From Rhizobium sp. RU36D (GTDB taxonomy: Bacteria > Pseudomonadota > Alphaproteobacteria > Rhizobiales > Rhizobiaceae), in assembly GCF_900176345.1 (NCBI RefSeq), contig NZ_FWXU01000008.1, positions 1 to 64,000 of the forward strand: a stretch of 64,000 nt of DNA, given 5' to 3'. Below, piece after piece: positions 29,600 through 39,387 of this stretch. The translations under genes and the position numbers were made by a program. Positions within the stretch are counted from its first letter, which is position 1. Each line of letters opens with the position of its first letter. Under the pieces are notes generated by a model. The model made no database searches. It saw nothing but the letters and a program-made list of their open reading frames with translations, and was not told where the DNA came from.

Positions 29600-32521
29600 A
29601 TCGGCTGGCTCCTCCGGCTCGCTGTCCCGTCCAGCGAGCCAGAGGCGCCATTCCTCGTAAAGTTCCTCGACATCCTCGCTGGTCGACCAGTGGTCCGGGC
29701 GCGCCATGTCCGTCGGCAACTGGGTCTTGATGTTGCCGAACGCGGAATTGATTTGAATGTCGGTCACGCCTTCTGCACCCTGGAGGTCAGCGAAAACAAT
29801 CAGCGAGCCGGAAAAATTTGCGCTACTGGTGTTTGCTTGGCTCAGGTCCGCCCCGCTCAGGTCCGCCCCGCTGAGGTCCGCCCTACTTAAGTCCGCCCCC
29901 CTTAAGTCCGCCCCGTTCAATAACGCGGTGTTTAGGATCGCCCAGCTCAGATCCGCCGTTACAAGGCTAGCTGTACTAAAGTCCGCTAGGATCAATTTCG
30001 AGTGAGCGAGATTAGCTCCGCTCAGGTTCGCGCCCATTATATCTCCCCCGATCAGGCATGCCCCCCTCAAGTTTGCTATGCTTAGATGCGCCCCAATCAG
30101 ATTTACTCCCGTCAGAGCCAAATATGATAGATCGTTGGATTCACCGAAATCCAGATAACCGAGGCAAAGATGGTGCGCGGTCGTACGGTCATGGGTGATC
30201 TGCAGCATCTCGATCAGCCGGCGGGCGGCACTTTCATCGGGCCAGACAAGCCGAATCGCGGCTTCACCACTGCCCACGGAAATCGCGCCGGCCAGCGCAT
30301 TTAGGCAGGCCAGCAGCGTCCCCGTGGCATTGCGCTGGTGGGTTTCGGCCATACGGAAACTTGCATGGCGGTCGCGATGGGCCGGCATGCCATACGCCAG
30401 CACCCAGTTCATGTATCGGGTCAGCTTCTCCTTCAGTTTGATCGCTTCATCGCCCGCCAGCAACCGCGCTTCGTCGCGCAGAAAACCAAGAATTTCCGAC
30501 GTGACCGGCTGGGCGCCGAACAGCTTGACCCAGGCGGTGCAGAAATCCTCCGACTTTCTCCTGTGCTGCGCCGAAAGCGCCTGGGCCGCGCGCAGGATCG
30601 CGCAGGCGGCGAGATATTCGCCAAAGCTCTTGTGAACGAATTCAAAGCCCTGGTCGCTATCGCCAATGGCGCGGGTGTAGAATTGCAGCGCGACATTGCG
30701 CATTTGGGCAAAATCCGCCTTCTCGAACTCTTCCTCACGTTCATGGGCATGGGCGTCGCGATAGTCCTCGAAACCCTTTTTCGATCCGGTGCGGCCGCCG
30801 CCCTGCCAGATGGCAAGGGCCAGGCATTCCATCAGATGGAAGAAACCGTCTTCATCGAGACGGACACTGGAGGCATGCCCGAGAACATCTTTGCCCTTGT
30901 CGCGCTGGTGCACGCGACGGAAGATTTCGCGATAGACATGGTTGCGGTTATCCGCCGCCTTGTCGGCATCCTGCTCGGCATAGCCAGAGATGATCAGCAG
31001 GTAGAACAGCAGCGGCTCGGCCGTCAGGTCGTCCAACTGGCTGTTATTCAGCGCTTTTGCCTCGGCATCGCCAGACTGCCTCGCCGCCGCCAGCCAGCGC
31101 GCCCAGAATTGCGGACGGTCGTCTCGTCCGGCGAGACCGTCAGGATCGACGATATCCTCCTGATCCACTTTCCCACCATGAAAGCGATAACCGATCTCAA
31201 GACATTGCCGGTCCAGCACTTTCAGGGGCATAACATGCAGAATCGCCCGCAGCTTCAGGTCTGCCTCTGCCCGGGCCTCCTCGACAGCGGCGGAGCGGCC
31301 AAGCACAAGGCCGGCCGCGCGTAACCCGTTTCGGTTTAGCCGCCCGAGCAGTTCCCTGAGGTCGCGCAGGAACTTGCGGGAAACCTCTTTCGCCGCCTCA
31401 TCACTGCGGCTCAGTTCATCGAGCCCGTCAAAGACAAACAGCACGGGCGACGTGCCCTCGACGTCAACCATGTCGAAGACATCGCCGCCGAGGCCGGCAC
31501 CGTCGGTCCGAGGCTTGAAATAGTCCCGGATGCGGTCTTCAAGATCGCTTTTGAAGGCCATGTGCTGCAGTTCGACATAGGCCACCTGAAACCGGCCCGA
31601 CATCGCCACGTCATAGGCGAAGGTGCGGGAAAACACCGTCTTGCCGCTGCCCGGAACGCCGGCAACGACGCGCAGGCAATCCCGCGCCTCACCGGCCCTG
31701 CCCCGCTTCGCCAATCCGTCAAGCCAGGCCCAGAGCGTCTCGTGCAGCCAGCCGACATGGGCGACACGGCGTGTCTTCTTCTCCAGTGACGGCGTGCGCG
31801 CTTCATCCCTCTCGCCTTCGACCGGCACCTCCTCATGGTGATTACAGCGCAGCGGCACATAGACATCCCTGAGCGTGATGCCGGTGTCCTCCTGGCCGAA
31901 AAGCGCCTTCTTGCTCAGCTTGTGATCGATCCAGGCATAGTGCCGCTGCCAGGCCTGGCGGCGCTCGACACCGGTGAATACAGGGCCGCTCAGGGCGTTG
32001 TGCACATACGCGCGGAAATCGGCGCTCTTGGCGTCCAGCCACACCTTGGCCACCGCCTCGCGCAAGGCAGTGTCCAGTTGGATCGCCAGCTTGGCCTTGT
32101 CATGGTTCTGGCCGGGCTGCAGCGCAATGGCGATGTCCCAGACATTGTCGCGCAAGGTCCTGTAAGGCGCGAGATTGGTCGGCTCTTCCAGGCATTCGGC
32201 ATTGTAGGACATCGGCTGCTGCAGGACCGGCGCAAACATGTCGACCGCGCTCATCATTCGCTGCTCATCGGTCTTTCTGTCCGCGAGCTTGTTGCGCGCA
32301 ACCACATCCGTGATCGCGTGCAACAGCACTGTGCGCCAAAAACGGTGCGCGGTCTGCATCTCGCTAGGCTCTTCGCGCCCAAGCGCGGCCACCGCATCGA
32401 CGAAGTTATCCACCGCGCCACTCCCGTCGAATAGTAAAAGCGATCCCGCCGCCTTTATCAGCTCCAACAGCGGCTCTTTGATCTTCCAGGACGGCTTTCC
32501 AGATTCAGTCGTCAGTTCCAC
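29591..32521 (-). CDS. STAND/NACHT NTPase with pentapeptide repeats
   Basis: Protein of 976 residues in four parts. Residues 1-250 are a helical N-terminal region of unknown fold. The NTPase core has Walker A GVPGSGKT (288-295) and the NACHT-like Walker B FDGLDEL (364-370). A helical arm (about 480-790) includes [14 protein letters not shown], as in NACHT proteins. About 797-925 is a pentapeptide-repeat helix with A(D/N)LSGAD units, and a short acidic tail follows. STAND NTPases of this kind are ATP-switched sensors, and several bacterial NACHT proteins block phages, so a defence role is plausible but inferred. No classical nuclease or TIR effector is visible. The start is GTG 32521 after GAGGGGG. 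It is flanked by duplicated edd ends and is the only gene in the insert. Confidence 0.85.
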   Translation of the reverse strand: MELTTESGKPSWKIKEPLLELIKAAGSLLLFDGSGAVDNFVDAVAALGREEPSEMQTAHRFWRTVLLHAITDVVARNKLADRKTDEQRMMSAVDMFAPVLQQPMSYNAECLEEPTNLAPYRTLRDNVWDIAIALQPGQNHDKAKLAIQLDTALREAVAKVWLDAKSADFRAYVHNALSGPVFTGVERRQAWQRHYAWIDHKLSKKALFGQEDTGITLRDVYVPLRCNHHEEVPVEGERDEARTPSLEKKTRRVAHVGWLHETLWAWLDGLAKRGRAGEARDCLRVVAGVPGSGKTVFSRTFAYDVAMSGRFQVAYVELQHMAFKSDLEDRIRDYFKPRTDGAGLGGDVFDMVDVEGTSPVLFVFDGLDELSRSDEAAKEVSRKFLRDLRELLGRLNRNGLRAAGLVLGRSAAVEEARAEADLKLRAILHVMPLKVLDRQCLEIGYRFHGGKVDQEDIVDPDGLAGRDDRPQFWARWLAAARQSGDAEAKALNNSQLDDLTAEPLLFYLLIISGYAEQDADKAADNRNHVYREIFRRVHQRDKGKDVLGHASSVRLDEDGFFHLMECLALAIWQGGGRTGSKKGFEDYRDAHAHEREEEFEKADFAQMRNVALQFYTRAIGDSDQGFEFVHKSFGEYLAACAILRAAQALSAQHRRKSEDFCTAWVKLFGAQPVTSEILGFLRDEARLLAGDEAIKLKEKLTRYMNWVLAYGMPAHRDRHASFRMAETHQRNATGTLLACLNALAGAISVGSGEAAIRLVWPDESAARRLIEMLQITHDRTTAHHLCLGYLDFGESNDLSYLALTGVNLIGAHLSIANLRGACLIGGDIMGANLSGANLAHSKLILADFSTASLVTADLSWAILNTALLNGADLRGADLSRADLSGADLSGADLSQANTSSANFSGSLIVFADLQGAEGVTDIQINSAFGNIKTQLPTDMARPDHWSTSEDVEELYEEWRLWLAGRDSEPEEPADPQ

Positions 32522-32603
32522 GGCTGCCCCCTCGTTATCTAAGGCAGGCTAGCGACGCCGTTAATCTTTGTGAAGGTTGTATCGAGGGTTCCTGCGACTA
32601 TTA

Positions 32604-32680
32604 TTTGGCGACTGGCCGCAACGCCCGCTTCGCCGCGTCGCCGGACTAGCGGATCAGGGCGTCAGCGTGCTTTATTGAGG
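32604..32680 (+). pseudogene. Remnant of a second edd 3' end
   Basis: In the frame of edd this stretch reads [19 protein letters not shown] followed by VSVLY and TGA at 32676-32678. It matches the end of the intact edd (ending [17 protein letters not shown]) with mostly synonymous base changes and a small deletion. About 43 of the last 50 bases are identical. It has no start and no upstream edd sequence. It marks the right edge of the segment carrying the NACHT gene. Confidence 0.85.
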
Positions 32681-32816
32681 CCGGGATGAAGCATCGGTGG
32701 CGGGGTTTGGATGTGAAACACCCCAACGCACGGACCAAAATTAGCTGTCGAGACGTCATCTTTTTGTAGCAGGCGGTGCCTAGGGGTGTGCGCATTGTTT
32801 ATAGGAGATATTTGCG

Positions 32817-34172
32817 ATGACCCTTCGCCGCCGTTCCGTCCTTCAGCTGCTAGCATCAGCCGCAATGGTGCCGCTTCTGCCTGTGAGAGCTATGACCGCA
32901 GAGCCCGGTATTGAGGCCATCATCCTGTCGGACCTGCACTCGGCCTATGAGCGCATGTCGCAGCTTTTGGCCGCCATTGAGGCGCGCGTCGTAGCCGCCT
33001 CCCGCCAGCCGCTGATCCTGTTCAATGGCGATCTGTTCGAGATCGGCAATGGGGTGGCGGCCCGTTCGGGCGGCGAGATCGACTGGGCGTTCCTCGGCGC
33101 GCTTGCCAAGCTCGCCCCCGTCGTCTTCAACATCGGCAATCACGAGCCGGATTTTGACAACGACCTCGCGCATTTCGTCGAAAAGGCCGATGCCCTCGGC
33201 ATCACCGTCGTCAGCAACATCACCGACAAGCGCACATCAAAGCCTTTTGCGCCGGCCTCGGCGAAACTCACGCTGGGCGGCGTGACCGTCAATGTCGCGG
33301 CGCTCGCCACCCCGGCCATCAACACCTATCCCAAGGCGACCCGCGAGATGCTGGAGATCCCGGCACCGGTGGAATGGGCAAGCGCCAACCTGCCCTCGAT
33401 CCTCACCACCGACGGCATCAATATCGTGCTCAGCCATGCCGGCGTGGTGGCCGACCGCGCCATCCTGCCTGGCCTGCCGGATGGCACGCTTGTGATCGGC
33501 GGCCATGACCACCTGACGCTCACCCATGAGCAGGGCGCCACCCGCTATGTGCATACCGGCTCCTGGGCTTCGCTGATGACGGTGGCAACGATCACCGCCC
33601 CGGGTGCTGCGGCTGATCTTCAGCGCGTGGCGGTGGAGCGGGACGCCCCGACCTCCGCCTCCCTCGATGCGCTGATCGCCGCCGTCATGGAAAAGCACCT
33701 GACGGAAGAGGATCGCGCCGTCGTTGCCCGCACGCAAAAGGCTATGACGCTGGGCGAGACCGCCCGTTTTGCCGCCGCCGCGATTGCCGCCAGAACCAAG
33801 GCCGATATCGCCTTTATCGGCCACACCTCCTTCGGCACCGGCCTTCCGGCGGGCGATGTCAGGCGGTTCGACTACAATGCGGCGCTGCGCTTTGAAGGCA
33901 AGATCATGACGGCGGAGGTGGATGCCGCCGGCCTTGCCGCCATCCTGGCGCGCTGCAACCAGGACGGCGACACGCAGCTTGACCAGCGCACCGGCGATTT
34001 CCTCTACGCCGCCCCGGCAGAGCAGCCAGCCAAGGACCGCTACGTCATTGCCTGCAACGACTGGTCGGCGATCAACCGGAAAGCCTATTTCGGCCGCGAG
34101 GATATCGCCTTCACCGAGGTCCCCGACCTCAAGCTCAAGCCGCTGGTGCTGGAAGCGCTCGGCAAGGCCTGA
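32817..34172 (+). CDS. Secreted metallophosphatase / 5'-nucleotidase-like
   Basis: Protein of 451 residues with an N-terminal signal bearing RRRSVLQLLASAA, which resembles a twin-arginine signal, cut near residue 28. The calcineurin-type metal motifs are all present: SDLHS, FNGDLFE, GNHEPDFD, LSHAG and GGHDHL. The C-terminal third resembles the 5'-nucleotidase specificity domain (DYNAALRFEGKI). It would hydrolyse nucleotides or related phosphoesters in the periplasm. The start ATG 32817 follows TAGGAG. It lies just past the edd remnant and faces cydB. Confidence 0.83.
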   Translation: MTLRRRSVLQLLASAAMVPLLPVRAMTAEPGIEAIILSDLHSAYERMSQLLAAIEARVVAASRQPLILFNGDLFEIGNGVAARSGGEIDWAFLGALAKLAPVVFNIGNHEPDFDNDLAHFVEKADALGITVVSNITDKRTSKPFAPASAKLTLGGVTVNVAALATPAINTYPKATREMLEIPAPVEWASANLPSILTTDGINIVLSHAGVVADRAILPGLPDGTLVIGGHDHLTLTHEQGATRYVHTGSWASLMTVATITAPGAAADLQRVAVERDAPTSASLDALIAAVMEKHLTEEDRAVVARTQKAMTLGETARFAAAAIAARTKADIAFIGHTSFGTGLPAGDVRRFDYNAALRFEGKIMTAEVDAAGLAAILARCNQDGDTQLDQRTGDFLYAAPAEQPAKDRYVIACNDWSAINRKAYFGREDIAFTEVPDLKLKPLVLEALGKA

Positions 34173-34237
34173 TCGGGAACGAGCAATCCCGGCCTTTCCT
34201 TTGCCCCGCCAAGGTCGGCGATCGCCTGGGCACGTCA

Positions 34238-34277
34238 CTCCGTCGTCATGTCAGGGCTTGACCCGAGGACGACGGAG
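34238..34277. repeat. Short inverted repeat between phosphatase gene and cydB
   Basis: Perfect 10-bp arms CTCCGTCGTC and GACGACGGAG enclose a GGGCTTGACCCGA-type centre, which is the style of RIME end modules. It lies between two convergent genes and could work as a terminator for either. Confidence 0.65.
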
Positions 34278-34291
34278 ACGATGAGCGACGC

Positions 34292-35299
34292 TCAATAATA
34301 ACTCAGCTTCTGTACCTTGCCCCAGAAGACCCGGTAGGCAAACACGGTGTAGCCGATGATGAAGGGCAGCACGAAAAGCGCGCCGACCAGGATGATGGCG
34401 AGGCTTTCGGGGGCGGCGGCGGCATCGACGATCGTCAGCCGGTCCGGGATGAGATAGGGGTAGAAGCTGTAGGCCAGCCCCTGAAAGCCGAGGATGAACA
34501 GGGCCACGCTGCCGGCAAAGGGCACCCAGGCATAGCGGTCCTCCGGTTTCGGCAGCTTGGCCAGGGTAAAGGCCGTCAGCGCCACCAGCATCATCGCCAT
34601 CAGCGGGATCGGGGCGAGCAGCAAGAGGTTCGGCAGGGTGAACCACTTGTCGAAGATCCTTGGGCTGGCGAGCGGGGTGGCGAGCGAAATCATCGCCATG
34701 CCGGCCGCCGTGCCCCAGAGCCCCCATTTCGCCCAGGCGATCGCCCGCTTCTGCAGCGCGCCTTCCGTCTTCATGATCAGCCAGGAGGCGCCGACCAGCA
34801 CATAGCCGGCGACGAGGCAGAGACCTGTCAGCAGGCCGAAGGCGAAGGCCGCCAGGCCCGTCTCGAAGCCCAGGATATAGAGGCCGAGCATATAGCCCTG
34901 GGACAGCGAGGCCAGCAGCGATCCGCCAATGAAGGCGCCGTCCCACAGATGCTTGTGCTTGTCGCGGGCCTTGGCGCGGAAGTCGAAGGACACGCCGCGC
35001 AGGATCAGCCCCACCAGCATCAGCGCCGTCGGGATATAAAGCGCCGAAAGGATCTCGCCATGGGCGAGCGGGAAAGCGACGAGCAGCAGCCCGACGCCGA
35101 GGACCAGCCAGGTTTCGTTGGCATCCCAGAAGGGCCCGATCGAGGCGATCATCTGGTCCTTCTCTCCGTCATCGGCGCGCGACATCAGAATGCCGACCCC
35201 CAGGTCATAGCCGTCGAGAATGACATAGGCGAGGATCGACAGCCCCATCAGGCCGGCGAAGATGACGGCCATGGCTTCCTGATTGCTGAACAATTCCAT
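34292..35299 (-). CDS. cydB: Cytochrome bd-type quinol oxidase subunit II
   Basis: Membrane subunit of 335 residues with about eight or nine helices. The motifs GYDLGVGIL near residue 30 and GPFWDANETWLV near residue 55 are standard for CydB/CioB. The short length fits the cyanide-insensitive (CIO) branch. It follows cydA by eleven bases and partners it in reducing oxygen with quinol electrons. No cydX-like small gene follows, which is usual for CIO loci. Confidence 0.94.
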   Translation of the reverse strand: MELFSNQEAMAVIFAGLMGLSILAYVILDGYDLGVGILMSRADDGEKDQMIASIGPFWDANETWLVLGVGLLLVAFPLAHGEILSALYIPTALMLVGLILRGVSFDFRAKARDKHKHLWDGAFIGGSLLASLSQGYMLGLYILGFETGLAAFAFGLLTGLCLVAGYVLVGASWLIMKTEGALQKRAIAWAKWGLWGTAAGMAMISLATPLASPRIFDKWFTLPNLLLLAPIPLMAMMLVALTAFTLAKLPKPEDRYAWVPFAGSVALFILGFQGLAYSFYPYLIPDRLTIVDAAAAPESLAIILVGALFVLPFIIGYTVFAYRVFWGKVQKLSYY

Positions 35300-35310
35300 G
35301 GGTTTTCTCC

Positions 35311-36663
35311 CTATTCCGCCGGGGCGAGCATGGTGGGCGCGCGGGCCGGTTCGCTGGCCTCCAGCCGGTTGCCGGCCTTGCGGGCGAGGTAGAAGATCAC
35401 GCTGATGAAGGCGACGATCAGAATGGCGTAAACCGAGAGGTAGAGCGCCAGCGACGAGCCGATCATGCCGGCGCTGACATTGGTCGCCGCCGCCTGGGCC
35501 GTCGTCACCACGCCCTGCACCAGCCAGGGCTGGCGGCCGATTTCGGTCGTGTACCAGCCGGCCAGCGTCGCCACCCAGCCGGAAAATGTCATGGCGACCA
35601 GGGTGATGGCCAGCCAGTTTTGCGGCTGCCCGCGACGGCGAAGCTGCCAGGCCGCGATCCAGGAGACCGCCAGCATGGCCATGCCCATGCCGACCATCAC
35701 GCGGAAGGCATAGAACACCGGCGCCACCGGCGGGTGATTGCCCTCGAAACTGTTGATCCCGCGGATTTCGCCGTTCCAGTCATGGGTCAGGATGAAGCTG
35801 GCGAGGTTCGGAATGGTGATCTCGAACAGATTTCGCCCTTCTTCTTCGCTCGGAATGGCAAAGAGCCTGAGGTCGGCGCCCTGCTCGGTCTCCCAGATGC
35901 CCTCCATCGCCGCCACCTTGGCCGGCTGGTGTTCCAGCGTGTTCAGCCCGTGCATGTCGCCGGCCAGGATCTGCAGGGGAATGAGGATCGCGGCGGTATA
36001 GACGCCGGTCTTCAGCGCCGCCATCACGCCAGGCGCCCGGTCGCCGCGCAGGTGCCGGTAGGCCGAAAGCCCGGCAACGAGGAAGGCTGCCGTGAGACCC
36101 GAGGCGAGCAGCATATGCACCAGGCGATAGGGCATGGAGGGGTTGAAGATGATCGCCCACCAGTCGGTGGCGTAGGCCACACCGTCGCGCATCTCGAAGC
36201 CTGCCGGCGTGTGCATCCAGGAATTCAGCACCAGGATCCAGAAGGCCGAGAGCGTGGTGCCGACCGCCACCAGCACGGTGGCCAGCGTATGGATGCGGTT
36301 TGGCACACGGTTGAAGCCGAACAGCATGATGCCGAGGAAGGTGGCCTCCATGAAGAAGGCGGTGAGGATCTCATAGGCCAGCAGCGGCCCGGCGATATTG
36401 CCCACCGTGTTCATGAAGCCCGGCCAATTGGTGCCGAACTGGAAGGACATGGTGATGCCCGAGACAACGCCGAGCGCGAAACACAGCGCAAAGACCTTCA
36501 CGAAGAAGCGATAGGCGTCCATCCATTTATCGTCCTTCGTGGCGTTGAACCGCAACTTGAAGAACAGCAACATCCAGCCCAGCGCGATCGTCATCGTCGG
36601 GAAGAGAATGTGAAATGAAATGTTGGCCGCAAACTGAATGCGCGCCAGCATGAGGGCGTCCAT
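35311..36663 (-). CDS. cydA: Cytochrome bd-type quinol oxidase subunit I
   Basis: Heme-bearing subunit of 450 residues with about nine helices. Conserved features include the FHILFP heme-ligand region near residue 17, the SWMHTPAGFE segment, and GWYTTEIGRQPW near residue 380. It is shorter than classical CydA, with a short Q loop, as in the cyanide-insensitive CioA group. Such oxidases support respiration under low oxygen or when heme-copper oxidases are inhibited. It is cotranscribed with cydB. Confidence 0.94.
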   Translation of the reverse strand: MDALMLARIQFAANISFHILFPTMTIALGWMLLFFKLRFNATKDDKWMDAYRFFVKVFALCFALGVVSGITMSFQFGTNWPGFMNTVGNIAGPLLAYEILTAFFMEATFLGIMLFGFNRVPNRIHTLATVLVAVGTTLSAFWILVLNSWMHTPAGFEMRDGVAYATDWWAIIFNPSMPYRLVHMLLASGLTAAFLVAGLSAYRHLRGDRAPGVMAALKTGVYTAAILIPLQILAGDMHGLNTLEHQPAKVAAMEGIWETEQGADLRLFAIPSEEEGRNLFEITIPNLASFILTHDWNGEIRGINSFEGNHPPVAPVFYAFRVMVGMGMAMLAVSWIAAWQLRRRGQPQNWLAITLVAMTFSGWVATLAGWYTTEIGRQPWLVQGVVTTAQAAATNVSAGMIGSSLALYLSVYAILIVAFISVIFYLARKAGNRLEASEPARAPTMLAPAE

Positions 36664-36909
36664 AACTCCACCTTTCCTTGGTCCGCGGACGCAAACGTCC
36701 GCCGTTTCATTCGGACAAGAAAATGGGCGGCCACGGCCCCGAAAACGATTGGACGATTTGCCCTAGCGACAATTTGCGCATGGGGCGGGTCTGGAATGGC
36801 GTGGGAAGGCACACCAAGGGACGCACGTGCTGCGGTGGCGGTGGGTCTTGAAGCCCAGGTTCTCGCAACGCCGCCAAACCGGGACTTGACTTTTTTGGAC
36901 GAATGAATT

Positions 36910-36938
36910 CCAAAAGAGAATATGCAATTCTCTTTTGG
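36910..36938. promoter_or_regulatory. Operator-like perfect palindrome before amidase
   Basis: CCAAAAGAGAAT, five bases, then ATTCTCTTTTGG: perfect 12-bp arms ending at the ribosome-binding site (GGAGG) of the amidase gene. Its length and symmetry fit a TetR dimer, and a TetR gene follows in the same operon. A bound dimer there would block initiation. Confidence 0.7.
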
Positions 36939-36949
36939 AGGCAACCGGA

Positions 36950-38386
36950 ATGCCCGACATGGATATGCTTATGACAACGCTGGACGCGTCCGCGCTGGCG
37001 GAGCTCGTGCGTACCAAACAGATAGCGCCGACCGAGCTTATGGAAGGGGCTCTCTCCCGAATGGAGCGGCTGAACCCTTTGCTGAATGCGGTCGTATCGC
37101 TCGATGTTGACCTTGCCCGCTCAAAGGCCAAGTCTGTCGCGCAGGAGGGTATCTTTGCCGGCGTCCCTACTCTCATCAAAGACGTTCTCGCCTATCCGGG
37201 ATTGCCGCTCAGCATGGGCGGCGACTTCCTTCCGCCATTCAAGGTTCCCATGGGTTCGCCCTATACCGACGCGTTGGACGCGTCAGGTCTTGTGGTTGTC
37301 GGCAAGAGTGCGACGTCCGAACTCGGTCTGCTGGGCACCACGGAGTCTGTCTGCCGCCCTCCCGTCGCCAATCCCTGGAACCTCAGGCTATCGGCCGGCG
37401 GTTCCTCGGGCGGCGCAGTTGCCGCGGTTGCTTCGGGCATGGTTCCGATAGCCCACGCCTCGGACGGGGGTGGTTCGATTCGGGGACCATCGTCCTTCTG
37501 TGGGCTGTTCGGGTTCAAGCCCAGCCGGGGACGCACCGTATCGAACGGCCTCCCGGAAGACATGCCCATGGCGCAGCTTCTGAGCGAGCATTGTGTCACG
37601 CGTTCGGTGCGCGACAGCTTCAGCTGGTTGCAAATGACCGAGCGCAGCAGTTGGCAAATGAAGTTGCCCACCCAGGACGCCATCAAGAAGAGGCATCACC
37701 GGCTTCGGATTGGTTTTCACACCACGAGCAGTTCTGGCCTCTCGCCGGAGCAAGATGCAAAGGACGCAGTCTTGACCGCCGTCAGGGCGTGTGAGGCTCT
37801 TGGCCATTCTGTCGTAGACGTCACTCCTCCCGGTGTGGATATGGATGCTGCGGCAAAAGCGTTTTTTGCTCTGGGTGGGGCCTCGGTTTCCAACGCGCTA
37901 GACTATTTCCGGTCTATATTTGGCGACGCGTTTGCCGATGATAAACTGGAGAGGTACACGAAGGCGCTGGCGAGCCACGGCCGAGGGGTGGATGTATCCG
38001 CGCTGGACGCCGCGTCTCAGACGCTGCGGCGGGTTGCGCACGATCTCGACGCGGCGATCTCTGGCTATGATGTTCTTTTGTGCCCCACTGTCCCGTTCCC
38101 GGCTTTCGAACTGGGCAAATTCACTGGCGACAAGGACTTCGAGGCGCTCAACGCCTTTATCGCAAGCGTGGCCCAATACACATTCCCCGCTTCTGTCGCG
38201 GGTTGGCCCGCCATGTCTGTTCCGCTATTCTGGAATGAAGACGGCTTACCGATGGGGTGCCATTTTGCTGCGGGCCACGGTCAAGACGACGTTCTTCTCT
38301 CGCTTGCCTTCGAATTGGAAGAGGCACTTCCTTGGCAGCCGCGTTTGAAGCAACTGATGGACCGACTTGATGCCGCAGCGCCTTAA
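36950..38386 (+). CDS. Amidase-signature family hydrolase
   Basis: Amidase of 478 residues. The Ser-cisSer-Lys triad is visible: Lys in TLIKDVL near residue 77, Ser in GGSSGGAVAAV near residue 150, and the nucleophile region DGGGSIRGPSSFCGLFGFKPSRGR near residue 175. Substrates of this family range from simple amides to aryl amides and glutamyl-tRNA; here the specificity is open. The start at ATG 36950 follows GGAGG. The gene overlaps the TetR gene by 17 bases. Both genes look less GC-biased than neighbours, hinting at acquisition as a unit. Confidence 0.88.
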   Translation: MPDMDMLMTTLDASALAELVRTKQIAPTELMEGALSRMERLNPLLNAVVSLDVDLARSKAKSVAQEGIFAGVPTLIKDVLAYPGLPLSMGGDFLPPFKVPMGSPYTDALDASGLVVVGKSATSELGLLGTTESVCRPPVANPWNLRLSAGGSSGGAVAAVASGMVPIAHASDGGGSIRGPSSFCGLFGFKPSRGRTVSNGLPEDMPMAQLLSEHCVTRSVRDSFSWLQMTERSSWQMKLPTQDAIKKRHHRLRIGFHTTSSSGLSPEQDAKDAVLTAVRACEALGHSVVDVTPPGVDMDAAAKAFFALGGASVSNALDYFRSIFGDAFADDKLERYTKALASHGRGVDVSALDAASQTLRRVAHDLDAAISGYDVLLCPTVPFPAFELGKFTGDKDFEALNAFIASVAQYTFPASVAGWPAMSVPLFWNEDGLPMGCHFAAGHGQDDVLLSLAFELEEALPWQPRLKQLMDRLDAAAP

Positions 38387-39002
38387 AGAAGAAGTTCGAG
38401 CAAGGATATTGACTGCCGGCGCGACGATCTTCGCTAAGAAGGGCTACGAGGTCGCCACTCTGGCAGAGGTCGCCAACGCGTGCGGCATGGCGACCAGCAA
38501 TATCTATAAGTATTATCCGAACAAGAATGCGCTGCTGGATGCGATCGTCACGCCCTCACTTGCAGCGCGCCTTCTTCGCCTGATGCGCAGAAGGGTTCGA
38601 GAACTGACCAATTTTGAAGCCTGGTCTTCGGCGCAAAACCGGCAATCGACGGCTGCCGCAGACCTGTTGTCATTTTGGATTGATCATCGATTGCAGGTCT
38701 TGATCCTGTTCAGGCCCGTTGATGGAACCCGATTCAGCAAGGTTCGCCCGCGATTTGTTTATGAGATGGAGCGGCTGGCAATCGAGCTGGTCATGCGCAC
38801 CAGAGGACCGGGCGCGGTGACGCCGGAGTCCCGTTTTGTGCTCAGGACCCTGTTCGCAAACACCGCTGACATGATCGTCGCCATACTCGATCATTTTGAA
38901 GATCCTGACAGCATTCGAAGCGCCTTCGCCGCGTTCTGGACCTATCAGCTCGCCGGCCTGCAGGAACTGCTGGACGCGAGATCGGCTCCAACCGCCAACT
39001 AA
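38370..39002 (+). CDS. TetR-family regulator paired with the amidase
   Basis: Regulator of 210 residues. The N-terminal helix-turn-helix (about 8-55) reads ILTAGATIFAKKGYEVATLAEVANACGMATSNIYKYYPNKNALLDAI across that span, and the rest is a ligand-binding all-helical domain. Start ATG 38370 lies inside the amidase gene, so the two are translationally coupled. It probably represses the pair through the palindrome at 36910-36938 and is released by the amidase substrate or product; this is inferred from layout. Confidence 0.87.
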   Translation: MPQRLKEEVRARILTAGATIFAKKGYEVATLAEVANACGMATSNIYKYYPNKNALLDAIVTPSLAARLLRLMRRRVRELTNFEAWSSAQNRQSTAAADLLSFWIDHRLQVLILFRPVDGTRFSKVRPRFVYEMERLAIELVMRTRGPGAVTPESRFVLRTLFANTADMIVAILDHFEDPDSIRSAFAAFWTYQLAGLQELLDARSAPTAN

Positions 39003-39004
39003 AG

Positions 39005-39047
39005 CATGTCTCCCAAAAGTAGGCCCCGGTTTTGGGACAAAGACATG
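39005..39047. repeat. Nested palindrome after TetR gene
   Basis: CATGTC, then CCCAAAA (39012-39018), pairs with TTTTGGG (39030-39036) and GACATG (39042-39047). It begins three bases after the TetR stop and may serve as its terminator. Sequences of this design recur widely in rhizobial genomes as I recall; only this copy is seen here. Confidence 0.6.
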
Positions 39048-39231
39048 TGAAACGAAAGTCTACAGCAGGGCGTATTTCTCCGAATCAACCCGACCTGCCG
39101 TAGCGCGGGTCCGCCGCTCTGCGCCTGAGGAGATGTCCCTGGGACACGAAATCAAGCGCAAAGCGCCCCCAGACTGCTGACAAACCATCAGTTCAGCAAC
39201 GTGTATGTTATCCGTAGCCCGCAAACTTATC

Positions 39232-39344
39232 CGTCATGCCGGCCCCCGAGCCGGTATCTAGTGCGATCAAGTCCTTGATCGCGATAGACTCCTTTCACGG
39301 CGCAGACGCGCCGTCGCTGGATCCCGGCCTTCGCCGGAATGACG
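39232..39344. repeat. Palindromic mosaic element, copy 2 of 3
   Basis: Same 113-base design as at 18440: CGTCATGCCGG start, hairpin CGATCAAG-TC-CTTGATCG, hairpin around CGGCGC-AGAC-GCGCCG, and CCGGAATGACGG end. One stem base differs (CGTCGCTGG in place of CGTGGCTGG). The gap 39003-39514 has no credible gene. Confidence 0.85.
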
Positions 39345-39387
39345 GGACTTTAGAGGTCCCCGCCGAGACAACACCTTTGCAATTCTT

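Noticed and set aside
29840-29930. Tandem 15-base DNA repeats that might be a small array or CRISPR-like
   Set aside because: They encode the pentapeptide units of the NACHT protein on the minus strand; there are no spacers.
29598-32816. Integrase, transposase or tRNA near the NACHT insertion
   Set aside because: None is present; the insertion idea rests only on the duplicated edd end and direct repeat.
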